Shown here piece by piece: positions 11,970 through 23,800 of a DNA stretch of 64,000 nucleotides (position 1 is its first letter; each line of letters begins with the position of its first letter). The position numbers were made by a program, and so were the translations under genes. The stretch comes from Marthasterias glacialis (Eukaryota; Echinodermata; Asteroidea; Forcipulatida; Asteriidae), in the NCBI GenBank assembly GCA_911728455.2, contig OU452227.1, positions 22,755,414-22,819,413 on the forward strand. Direction: 5' to 3'. The notes below the pieces were generated by a model, which saw only the letters and a list, made by a program, of their open reading frames with translations, made no database searches and was not told the origin of the DNA.

Positions 11970-14900
11970 AGTTGCAAAAGAATTAGTTTTGTTTGCTTTA
12001 TGGTAAACTGTTGACGGATAAATGTGCCAGGTATGTCAAGTACGAAGGCAACTGAGATCTTAAAAGTCAATGGAAGGAAAGACAAAATTCTTCAGAGAGT
12101 TATGTGTATAAGGAAAAACTACAAACAAAAGTAGGCCTCGCCTATAATTCATTTCATTTGCAACCTTGGTGTGATTTAAAAAATTTTTTTTTTTTAATTA
12201 AAGAAACATATAGTATGTGTTTCGAGCAAAAATACCCTATCTGATCCACACTTTTTTTTAAGGATTCATTATACCTGCATAAAACAGAATGTATGAAGAG
12301 ATGAACATGTTATGCAATTTGAATTAATACCAAGTATCAAAATCATGAACAATGCTTTTTTTGATTCGTTTGAATTTCACAGACCTACATGATTATCAAG
12401 ATACTACATGTTACCCCTAATGTTTCAAGGCCAAGAGAGGGCTTGCATTAAACCAAAGATTTCACAAAAAGCAAACTGAGTTTTCCCTTCACCAAAAAGC
12501 ATTTTCCATGACATGCTTTCCTCCTTTTCAACCCCATATTTTTCCTTTAAAATTCTACATAATCGTTGCATCAATGCAAAAGGTCGTATGTCACATTTTT
12601 TTGTGAAATTGAGTTAAAACAGGTGCTTCAATTTTGTATGATTAAAAATGTATTTAAAAGATGCAGGAAGTTTAACAATAAATGATGTCATAGTTTCTTA
12701 ACCCTAACTCCCCAGAGTGATTTACTAGGATCCTTCCCCACTCTAACAAATTCCAACACCATATTGTAACTCAACACCCAAACTGTGGTACTCTGATTAT
12801 GGTGGTATGCCTGAACCCATGTAAAGCATGATCAGTTTACTCATGCAATACCCAGTCCAACACAGTCCAACAAAACCTGCTGTTAGAGTTTGATGGAATA
12901 GGGACTGTTTATTGCACTAAAGAATTATGACATCATTCCAGTTTAGTACAGGTTAGTGCAACAAAGTTCAATCTTCAAGATACGACCTTTCAACCAATCT
13001 AAACCACACATATTTGTCTGTGCAAAAAGGTTGTATTAACAATTGGTACCAATTTGGAGGACAGAAAATGATCATGAGTACAATTCAATGCCTGTTATTT
13101 CATCTTTGATATCTTGAGAAGCCTGGAGATGAAAATGGCTATTTTTCATGATTTCAACATTTTGTAATCATTCAAAGTGCCTGTTCCTCTCTGTCTACAT
13201 TCTGTTAACATTTCTGGACAGGTAAGGAAGTAATTAAGGGAGATAAAGTGGCATCTGCATCTGCATCTGTTGAGTACTGGGCAAACTCCTCGAGAGGATA
13301 TCCCATACAGGGCGCAGGGATACGACATTTATTTTTTGCTGTGAGCAGTTTAAGTTAAGATAAGAGTCTAACATGTCTTAAAAAAAGGTGAAGGGAGGGC
13401 ATTTTGCCACAGAAACATGTACATTTGTGAAAAAGAGCCAAAGTTGGACATTAGATGGAGCCCACTCAGTATACGGTTTCGACACCTTCGTATTTAAAAC
13501 TCTGTCAAAGTGCAACGGTGTACAAAGGGTTCTGCAGAGCTAGTTATAAATAAGCAACAAACAGTGCAAAGAAGTGTCCACTTTTTGTAAATTGTAAACA
13601 AATTGTAACTGACCAATTTATATAATAAAAGGGATTAAAAACTTCATAAACGTTTGGGGACTATAAACTGCGAGAGTTATCGTTGCAAGCAATGAAAGAA
13701 CAACCCTTTAGGCTTTACTGGACCTGCCCTCTTTCTGTGGTGTTACTGTTCAACGAGGACTCTCTGAATACAAACCTTCACATAAAAAACTACACTATTT
13801 TCATCAAATATTATTGTTCTTAATCACCATAAACTTACCAAAATGATCTTCAATTCTTGTAGAACAAGCCAACGTGTCCATATTGCTCAAAATAATGCAA
13901 TTTTCGAACGTTTTCCCGTCGTATAAGCTTAGAAAAAAAACTCCACGAGGAAAGGTGCCATTTTTAATTGACCGCAGTTCCACCTCAATACGTCATAAAC
14001 TAAACACATACGCCGTGCATCATCAAGTCCCTCAATTTTGTTGTTTAAACATTTTTATTTATTTTTTACTTTTATTGTTTATTATTATTTTATTAAAAAC
14101 ATATTTAACATGAAATTGTTCCTATTGATTTGACTTGTAATTGTTTACATCCGTGTACTGTTTGACAGAAACAAAAACTCTTCAAATAATGATAATTCTA
14201 GAAGGCGGAAGGATATCTCACGAATAAGAAACGAACACACGAAGGGGGCGAGGGACCGGGAAACCAGACTACTCAAAACACAAAATTAGGCGTGTCCATA
14301 GAGGGCGTGTCCAAATCAATGGCTTCGGCAGTGGCTGTGGCCAGAACGCTGGATAGTCCTATTCTTCAACGTTGTCCGCAGAAGTCGCTTGATTCGGACT
14401 CGGCATAATTTACAGACGCTCTTTGTAATTATCACTTTGTCAAGTCCAAACCTCCTCTTGTAAAATATCTGAAGTCAAAGTGAGAGTTCTAAGCTGCAAA
14501 ACGTGGGGTACGCCTAATCTGGAGTGTTTCTCGAGCCCAGCGGCTGGGCAAAGGGGAGGGGGGGGGGGGAGTAAATGACAAAGTATTGCACTTTCAGTCA
14601 TTTTTTTTCAAGAAGGATTATTAATTTGTTTAAGTCATTTCAGAAAGCAAATTAATAACCAATATGTTGTACAAGCTACAAAACAAGTAGCAATTTCTGT
14701 TAACAACCGTACCAAAATGTATTTTCAAAATTCTTGTAGGCTATAATTCTAGGCTAGTTATAAATGCATTACATACACCAAAGTCATCAATTAGTGTCAG
14801 AAATTATATGAAATACTACGGTACTAAATCCTAATTCAACGAAATGTTGGAAACTGGACGTGTGTGGCGACATAATTAATTTATTATATTCATACTTTTT

Positions 14901-15170
14901 CAGTACGTGCATCACCGTGGTTGAATTTGAAAGCTTGATACTGCATTCAAGCCTCTAATGTTTTCCACTAAAACTTTGTAGGAACACAACTGACTTTTCG
15001 GCTCTTGATGTAAAATAATGATACATATTTTAATAAGTTGTGTGATTACACGTTCGAAATGGCATCAAAATTTCATTTTTTGATCGTTTCAGTCTTAACT
15101 TTTGTCTTCAATCAAAGAGTGAGTGTATCACAAAACTGAATAAGAAAATGAAATTAAGTGGGAGACTTTT
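11970..15170. other. Intergenic, no confident gene
   Basis: Only repeats and isolated short frames were found. A stretch at about 13125-13200 (ATTTTTCATGATTTCAACAT onward) has a diverged direct copy at about 54890-54955, so a dispersed repeat is present. Poly-G/C tracts occur near 14560. No exon chain could be built. Confidence 0.5.
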
Positions 15171-15175
15171 GAAAT

Positions 15176-15268
15176 GTTAGCGGACGCCCCAGTAGGCGGT
15201 CCTTTTCTATTGGTCTCATAATAGAAAAGGTTCGCTTACGGGGCGCTAACGTCTCAAAAGTCCCCAAT
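15176..15268. repeat. Foldback (inverted-repeat) element
   Basis: Arms starting GACTTTTGAAATGTTAGCG and ending CGCTAACGTCTCAAAAGTC pair around a short loop containing TATTGGTCTCATAATAG. The arms are close to perfect for about 40 bp with a few mismatches. It is a short MITE-like palindrome. No target-site duplication is certain. Confidence 0.75.
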
Positions 15269-15346
15269 TGTTCCATCAATGATTTCACTTTTTAAACCTA
15301 AAGATTGTATTTAACTTCGGAATAATATAAGCCATGTAAGAGCTGT

Positions 15347-16687
15347 TCAATGCGTGATACTGCAACCAAACGGTACTGGAGGCCCTTTCTTAGAGTAGAA
15401 CTCCCGTTGGGTTGTTGAACTTCGCGCGTTTTTCGGATCCAAGCTGTCCACCACTTGACCTTTACTTTTTCCTATCATGGTTGAGGAGAGTACCGGCACC
15501 GTGCGACTTTGTTCCTGTATAAATAAAGATACCAAATTAACTACATTTTAAAGATAGTTACTTTTAGTGTCAGTAGGCTCAGTGAAATACAATAACAACG
15601 GAATACGGAGGATCATCCTTAAATTTAATGGTCGTTTCGAAACGGAAACCCCAAAAATTATAATACATTTTTTGTTGGGACGAAGGGTGTATCACTTTTC
15701 TCTCTTGTTTTTAAACGTATTTATTTTAGTTGCCCCAAAAATTCGGGCAAAACAGGGGGTACAATTCGGACAAAGCAAGAAAAATAAAAATACTTTCTAT
15801 TAAAAATTTGTATTTATGTTTTATCTGTGTCAAATTTGGTCCCCTTCAACCACAGGGTCCCACACGCCAATGACCGTGTATCAACAATTATCCGATGCTA
15901 TACCTCATCTGCAGTGTTGAGCGAAATAATGCTTCTTCGGTCATCACGGTGTATCTTAGCATTATAGTCATGCTCTCCTTGGTGATAAATCCGATCGTAC
16001 AACGGTATTGTCTTGTGCTGCAAATGTCAATGACAAGGAAACATTTTTGTTTTGTTTTATAAATCCTGAAAACGATTATGGCATTTTCATCCAAAGATTA
16101 TCAGGAGTTGTTAAGGAAAATTGCAGACATGAAAAAAACAATGTACTTCCAAATTTAACCACAAAACAACTTGCTTGACCGAAAGTACACATTGTTCCCA
16201 ATTATCCAGTGCAATCGTGTCGCCAGGTGTTATTTAAAGGTAGAATACAGGATTGGTATTTATCATTTAAAATTTTCACACAGGTTAGTTTTATGGTATT
16301 TATCTACAATTACTTTGGATTGAAATAAACTTATCATTCCAAATACCAATGGTGCCATTTCCCTTTAAGGCTAGAACTATTATTAATTTGTCTAACAATT
16401 CAAAATTTTGTGGGTAATGAATAATAATAAAAGTCCCTGCTAAAATGCAAGTCTTAATGTCCAATATAACGTCAGTGAGTGGTATAAAACATCCCCATTT
16501 CAAGCTATACAGGATCCATCTTTTTTTATTTGTAAAATCTACACCTCGACTCTTGTGCAATGTTATTTTCTATCATAAAAGTCCCGTGCCATTTTACTAA
16601 ACCTACCTTCTTCGCGGTTGCAAAGTAGTTGAGATTAACAGTCGCAGCATCTGCACCAACATCTCGCTCAGTCCCAGACTTTTCCAT
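15347..16687 (-). CDS. Probable small two-exon gene, unknown
   Basis: Coding exon 1 is 16687-16607 (ATG, then MEKSGTERDVGADAATVNL..., 27 codons, ending AAG|GTAGGT). Coding exon 2 is 15514-15347, with acceptor TTATACAG and reading EQSRTVPVLSSTMIGKSK... to a TGA at 15349-15347. Both junctions are phase 0, giving a polar protein of 82 residues. The C-terminal exon is rich in Ser, Lys and Gly/Pro (REFYSKKGPPVPFG) with no membrane segment or zinc site. I do not recognise the family. Support comes from splice signals, compatible phases and codon-like composition, not homology. More exons could exist upstream: a GPGLY-containing open segment near 17405-17458 is one candidate. Confidence 0.45.
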
Positions 16688-16899
16688 ACCGTCAAAAAAG
16701 ATTGTTTATCAATAACGGAGATAATGTTTGAAATGATGAAGGTGACCGATCACGCCTCAACGAGACACTGGCTGCCCCAGCTCTTCATTCGTACCGGACT
16801 CATCAGTAGATAGAGTTCCAGAACACCGGACTGAGAAGCTACACCGAGAGAAAGTTATCGGACTGTGTTTACTCTTGACGAGTGCCTCCCCTTATTTTT

Positions 16900-18800
16900 C
16901 TCAGAGAGTCACTTGAGTTTGCACTAAAGAGGAACGTTGAAACAAAGGAGCCCAAACTTATCGATCAACGTTCGGATTCTTAAGTAAATAAAAAAGTTCC
17001 TGCATAGAGGTGTCATGGCCCGAGGGGTATGAATTGTGACCACTAGGTCCATTGATCCATACCGAGAATAATTGCGTTTCTGTTTGATCAAATGGTTGGA
17101 ACTAGCTCTGGAAGCTTTGGAAGTACCTGCAAATGGCAGCTTTGTAATCAGCAAAACTACTTCATGTCTATAGGGGCAATGCCTTTCAGTGTTTTGGTCC
17201 TTAAAACGAGGCCGGAAGTACATTATAACCAATAGTTATGCATAGGGAATCCACTCTTGTAGTAAAAACATTCCCTTTTGATTGTTTGTAAATTTATCTT
17301 CACTAGTGGCGCACCAAGCCCCACCCCACAATAACTGGAGGCAGAATTAATTTCCCAGCAGCCTCCAAAGATATGGGTGCGCAGGTGGACAACTCTACAT
17401 CTACACGTGAATCGATTCACCTCCTGATGGTTGTAAAGACCTGGACCAACGTTCACATCTGCAGTCCATCATTTTCAAAAAAACAAAGAGAGCTATAAAC
17501 TGTTGTCCTTTGATTATTGAGCAGAGCTCTTTGCACTCCTCGGAACCAAACTTCACACATTAGTCTAACAAGTGCAATTAATATCCACGATTTTATAAAA
17601 CCTGACTTTTCATACTGTGAATAAAAACTAATTCCTCAATTTCTTTTTAAATCCACTCTAAATTTTAAGGAGTGCTGTTTTTGGCAATCCTTGGAAAAGG
17701 TTTAGGAGTGAAATGACTAATATGTCTGTAAGCAGCAAGTAAAGCTCAACGAAGTTACTTTCTGTGCAAATCAAAATACTTCACTTGTCATTTAGTTTTG
17801 GAAACTATTTTCGTTACAATTTGTTTAAAAGCCAAATATCGATTCTCTTGGTAACAAGTGAATCCAGTGAACTACATGCAGTGTTTATTTTTTTAATATA
17901 ATAGTAGCTCTTCGAAAAAATGGTCTTAATGCAATTCTTGGGCTATATAGTGCAGTAACAAAATAGCACGGCAAAGAGCAACATTTAAAATAAGTTACTT
18001 CTATGAAAATTGTCCCCTAATTTCAAACTCCCTGCTTTCAGCAACCAGTCTGTGCATACATATGTGCTATTTTGAGTGTAAAAAGGTATATGGGGGGGGG
18101 TGTTAAAATAAAAGCAAGACCTTTCACAAACGAGAACAGAAACACTTTGTGTGTAATTTTTATATAGATCAACCTTTCTTGTTATTAACAATGATGTACA
18201 GAGTACATGTACATTATTTGAGATTATAAAGTTGCTATTTACATTTTCGATGATTTGCTGTGCCCGTCATGAGAAGTGGCCTAAGGATTGACCAGACCAG
18301 AAGTTTCGAAAGCTCTTCCAACCCAGCAAAGGTTTATATTAATAGTGACAAGACAAAACTGAAGACTTAGGCCATAACATAGTTTCAGTTAAGAGTGGTA
18401 CAATGTCAGCAAAGCTACTTAGCTCAAAAGGTATATTAAATAGAAAATGTTGAATACTATTCAAACAGAATCAACCATTGCCAAGAGGTGAAGGGATTTT
18501 TTTCAAACAGGATGGTTGGATCATACTCCAAATGCTTCTTAATGTAAGCAAAAGGAAGGTGATGCAACAAGCCCTAATTATTAGGGGAGGAAGTATGTAT
18601 AGAGAGCAGTGGCATAACCAAGGGGAGGGGGGGGTCTTGAGTCCCCCTGCTAAGAACTCTTGCCCCCCTCTTGCCCTTCCCCCACCCACGAGATCGAAAA
18701 AAAAAATGAAAAAAAAAAGCAAAAATAAATGGTTCTATACATTAAATAGCCACCACAAATTATGTCTTTGTAACTGCTTGCCCCCCACCCTCAAATGAAA
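16900..18800. other. Intergenic, no confident gene
   Basis: Open segments on the minus strand at about 17064-17129 and 17403-17458 have possible splice sites but incompatible phases. A G/C-homopolymer patch at 18608-18690 (AGTGGCATAACCAAGGGG) resembles one at 10911-10980 and is likely a shared dispersed repeat. Otherwise nothing was recognised. Confidence 0.45.
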
Positions 18801-18813
18801 ATCTTTACGCTTC

Positions 18814-18950
18814 TTAACTCTTTCACTATGGCGCGCCGCTTATAGTGGCTCGGTGAATTACTTCTTACGCCGGTAAGAGCGGCTCGAAATAAACAAAATA
18901 TTCAACAATTCTGTCACAGCTGCATTTTTATTCCATAGTGAAAGAGTTAA
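18814..18950. mobile_element. piggyBac-like MITE
   Basis: The element is bounded on both sides by TTAA (18814-18817 and 18947-18950), the piggyBac target duplication. Terminal inverted repeats read CTCTTTCACTATGG and, at the other end, CCATAGTGAAAGAG. The interior is only about 100 bp with no coding capacity and contains the inverted pair GCCGCTTATAGTGGC. This fits a non-autonomous piggyBac-type element. The perfect TIRs suggest moderate youth. Confidence 0.82.
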
Positions 18951-20539
18951 GAATTCTTAAGAACAGTTAAACTATTCCAAGGAGAGGTACAGTTGGGGAG
19001 TTGTTGAAGACCCCCATGCAAGAACATGACGACCCACACAGGCATTATAAGTCGATGTAGAACACAGCTATACAACTCTGAAATAATGGTTCCGAAAATC
19101 CCAAAGGACAGCCAATGCTTCCAAGGGTAAATGAGACACTCTGGGACTATAGCCTTAGGCTAGAGAAGATGGTTCTAGTGCTCTGAAGAAATTCTCCATA
19201 AGATCAGAGCTTTCAATGGACCAGACATTTTTTTGCGTTTGCTGAATGTGTTGATTTAAAATTTAAGAGCAAAAGTATACACTAGTAAATCTTCAAAAGT
19301 AAGTATTTAGAAAAATACTTGACTGCAGGACATGTTCAGTTGTAGGGTTACTGGCCGGTTACTGGCCAGTTACTGGCCAAGTGCTAAAGTTACTAGACTC
19401 TGGCCACTGGTCCAGTGGATATTTTGAGTCCTGACAGACCAAAATTGTTGGGTTGGTGGAAGCTATGGGGACATTGACCAAGGCAAGGTCTCTTTACAGA
19501 ATACATAACAAAAAAAAACCATTGTGTCCTTCACTGAAAATAAGTTTTTAATTTGACCAGAATCGGCCTAATTTTGTGTCATTTGAGCTAGGTTTGAACA
19601 TTTTCCATGTTGATTTTTTAAACAGCTTTGACTTTGGGCATATACACATACCCATAGTGATCTTTCATTATCACACTAAAATGTCTCCCAGTTTGTCCTA
19701 GTGACATTTAAAATTGAATAGAAAAAGTCTAACTTATTGCAGTTTGAGCTAGGCCTAACCATTTCCATGTTGTATTTTTAATCAACTTCAACCTTGCATA
19801 TGCACATACTGCTCTTTTATTGTCTCACTAATTCCCATTTATAAATACCTTTCTGTTATTAACATCCAAAGACCATTAAGATGAGGAAAGTCTGACAGTT
19901 AAGCCTCAGCTCACCTCGATTCTGCATTAAATTTGTATCCATGTTGATTTCCTTGTGTCGTGCAAGTTTCAAACTTGCGTGCACAAGTTTTAAACTAACG
20001 CAAACAAAATGTGAACTTGTGCACGTCAAATTTGAGTACTATTATTGATCTCCATGGAGATCGATGCATGCTACCATTTAAATTGGGCCATGAAATGTGC
20101 GCGCTCTGCACAATCGTCCGATGGCGCCCTCTTTTGACTTGAATTACTCAGTCTATACTGCACGTTTAAACATGGCCCGTGACCTCCTCTCGACCAATCA
20201 GAATGGATAAACTGTCCTAGGTACTTGTAATTGTAGATCGTAGAAAAAATACCAAATCCTTATGTGTTATCATTATACTGTATAGTGACATCCTGAGTGT
20301 AAATGAAGTACCAGCATTATGAACAATCCATACCAGCATCCCCTGATTGGTTGTCCTGGCAGACGCTTTTTAATCCTTCAGTAGAAAAGAAGAATAAAAG
20401 AGGCAATTCCATGGTTAGTCAAGTTGCATTTTTAGCAATTAAGCAAGTCTCATTTGGCTGACACAGATGTCTGCCTTTAGGTAGATCTCCTCTATTGTAC
20501 CGTTAAATACAAGACTTATTACACAGTCATGATAAAACC

Positions 20540-20705
20540 AGGCCTGATTGCTTCGTTCTTCAAGGGCACCAAGGCATTTTCTTCTTGATAAAGGGCAACT
20601 CTATGAGGAAATTGTAAATTACTATTTCAAGGGCACCAAGGCAATGACCAGGGGCAATGGAGGCAATTGTCTCCATTGCCTCTGTGAAGTATCAGGCCTG
20701 TAAAA
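20540..20705 (+). repeat. Dispersed repeat (also at 56040-56220)
   Basis: The stretch with CAATGACCAGGGGCAATGG and GAAGTATCAGGCCTG recurs in the same orientation at 56040-56220, where it reads CAATGACCAGGGGGCATG and GAAGTATCAGGCATG. The central part also has a short internal palindrome around GGAGGCAATTGTCTCC. Class unknown. Confidence 0.6.
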
Positions 20706-20801
20706 CAACACAAAAAACCCATTCTGACTGCTTTGTGAGCTGTAATGGGAACTTTAATCTTGCTTGGTTTGGTTACAAACAAGGGATATCATGATACTCA
20801 C

Positions 20802-20885
20802 TGCTAATGATAGACAGGTATGCATGGGTAGCAGGAGAGTCTGGCACCTCCTCAAAGAAAGATTTCCCCTCGTCGCAACATTTAC
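20802..20885 (-). CDS. NUBP1: NUBP1 exon 9
   Basis: After the acceptor GTTTAG the exon reads [20 protein letters not shown] then AYLSIIS, a conserved part of the NUBP1 C-terminal region. The donor is AGCA|GTGAGT in phase 1. Family members continue with a short basic, Cys-containing tail, which is not found in this exon. Confidence 0.92.
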
Positions 20886-23800
20886 CTAAACAACAGGAAA
20901 AATACAAAAATAATCACATATCTGAAATACTTCAAACATGAGAAGTTCCTCAAATGAATGTTGTTTTCAAGCTGCAGTAATCATTTCCCACACCTTACTT
21001 GGAACTATTACTTCAGTATCAAAGCTTAAAACTTTGTCTAATAGAGGCAACCATTTTCATCAGGATAACAGGTTTTTGGTTTGAATTTTTACCCTACACC
21101 AATGTGTGATGAGCAATGTATACTCAGTGCATTCCAGAGTCCTGTGGAAACAATATCCACAGGCAGGTGGGATTCGAACCTGCAACCTCCACATTTTAGA
21201 ACAGATATCTCATTCACTGAGCATGCCCGGTGACAAGAGGCCAGTTCAAATCCTATAATCAGCAGCGGTTACAGCGTAACAATTAAAACCTTGGTTGAGC
21301 TGAAATATTAGTTTTAAATTTCCAGTATTTTTTCCCCTGAAAAGGGGAAGGGGAGGTTGAACACTCCTTTTGATTTCCATTTAGTACAAGTGCAATCAAT
21401 AACATTTCAATAAAACTGTAATTAGAAAAACACTGTTTGCAATGTACATTTTCTTCCATGCTCAGATATACAACTTTGTAATTGCAAAAAAAGAAAAGAA
21501 AAAAAGAAAACAAAGGGGAAAATTTGTAAGCCTTTTTAGAAAAAAGAGAAAACCAGCTGATCAGAAGAAAAGTTGCATGGTTGCATACCTGCATGCTCTG
21601 TTTAAATTCGTCATAGCATAGCACAATATATATTTCTAGAGAAGTCTACCAGTGCACCATAATCTTTGCTGTGTTTTCTATTTGCAATACTAATCATTGA
21701 TACTGATTTTAATTATTAACCAGCAGAGGTCAGACTATTTTGACCTTCCTGTCTATGTTTGGATTCATCTGAAAGAGACCAAGATGTCTGCAATGTGATT
21801 GTGAAACACGCCACCACAAACTTCACAGTTAACCAAGTTGAAAAGACCCGTCTTTCACTCTAAAATGAGTTGGCCACCATGAGGGTCTTTGCAAGAGTGG
21901 TATGGCGGACAAAACCAGTAGTTTTTCACTCTTTTACATTTAGAGAGTAGTCAATGGACACAAATAAGAGCTTGTAACAGATTTTATCACGCTGCCCCTG
22001 TCATTTCCTTGTAATGCCTTTCATCGTTCAGATATATTATATCTGTAGTAAAATGACGAGTGGAAAAGTACTATATTGGAAAACTTGCATTGTAATAACA
22101 TTAACTTTCTGATGTATTAATGATGCAACTGAGTTTGTTGGTGAAATAAAGTTACATTCACCAACATCAAAGACAAACTTTCTGAAAATTATTTTCTTAA
22201 AAATGTGAACATTTTAAACAAATACTTGCAAGGCAAAGTTTTACCAGACAATGTATGCTGAGCTAGTGTTCTGGGTTAGACCTTTGTTTTATGTATAAAC
22301 TTCTAATCACGACTATAGATAAGTTAACTTTGTGAAGAAAAGTTAACAGACAAAGAGAGATTTGGAAATTAAAAAGATTGGTTGGGATGTTAAAAACATA
22401 TTTACCTATTCTTGGATCAAGAGGCAGCTTGCCGAGGAATGGTATTTTCAGATCATCAGCCATTTTCTCCGCACCTCCTGTTGTAGGAGGGAAAATCTGA
22501 GATTCATTCTGCGGAAAACAAGAGAGATATTGATCAAGAGAATTAAACATTTAAATTGTCAACATTTACAGTAAAAAGGCTGCAACTTACTTCAGATTAA
22601 AATGACCCCGAAAGGAAATTCTCAAGACAAATTATATAAGAAAATGTACAAAGAAATAGTAATAGTTCATCAACTTGCAAGTGTTACAAGTAGAACGTAC
22701 ATGTACTCCCTTTTTCAGCTTTAAAGAACTCACTGCTGTTCCATGAAGTGACCGATATGCTCCACAGCACTGAACTGCTGTTTCGAATTCTGATTATTAA
22801 TTTTTATTTTTTGTTGTTTAAACAAAAATAAAGCTGACTTCTTAATTCATACAAAACTGTCATTTTTAAAAAGTTCTTGCAACTGTTTGATGAATAATTA
22901 ATTGCTAAAGAGATACGTGGAAACGCAAAATTGAAAATCTAGTGATACGTCGTTTATGCTACTTAGTGTATCTACAAAACTATTACGTGTTAGGTCCCAA
23001 AACTTGCTGAAAATGTTAACAGTAATGAGTAATTAATAATTTGTACAAAAACAATTTACCAAATTTTGTGATTTTTGACATATAGATCCCTTATTGGGAA
23101 CAGCGACGAATTGATAAAGACAGACACATGTACCGTAAACAAAATGACAAGCTTTCATAAACAACCTACTGTCAGGACGATTTACAGAAACTTAGGAGAA
23201 ATGACTTAATTAAAGTCCACTGATGATCCACATTGACGAACCAACTTTGGAAGAACACATTTACATTTTTGTTCTTCCTTTCTTTTCTCTAGTTTTGCTG
23301 TTGTTGTGTTGGTTTTGTTGTTGTAGTTGTTGTTGGTGTAAGGAGGAGGGGGTGGGAGGGTGCAGGGTAAACATTATTTATTCTGAATGGCCCTTTATGT
23401 ACTGTACATGAAGTGGTTCAAACTAAGTTCAGTTTGTTTTCATATTTGGAACCTCCCTTAATGTGCAATTGTATGTACTTTGCCCGAGTAGGTGTGTAAA
23501 AAGGTTCTTTAAAACTTGCACATACATGTTTGACACCTGTTTGCAACTCTACATTAAAATGCTTCATTGTGCTGGCGTTGTTTCTAAGCCAACAGTCTGT
23601 CTGTGTTAGCTGTGACTAATTAAAATAAGGGCTCTACAGTCAACATTGTTTTCATCTGACAACCTAGTAATCATGTATTTATGCAGGGCCCCAAACTGTC
23701 ATGAATGAACAGTGTATTTACCCTTAGTGGTACATATACAACACAACAAAAGACCGATTGCGCGACCCACGTTACATGACCTATTGTGGGTATTAATTGT

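Noticed and set aside
14324..14413. A 30-codon frame beginning MASAVAVARTLDSP
   Set aside because: Too short, no splice donor after it, and the opposite strand is equally open. No support as a gene start.
17403..17458. A GPGLY-containing minus-strand segment that could be a sperm-tail PG-rich repeat exon
   Set aside because: Only one motif, and its possible donors do not match the phase of the next open segment at 17064-17129.
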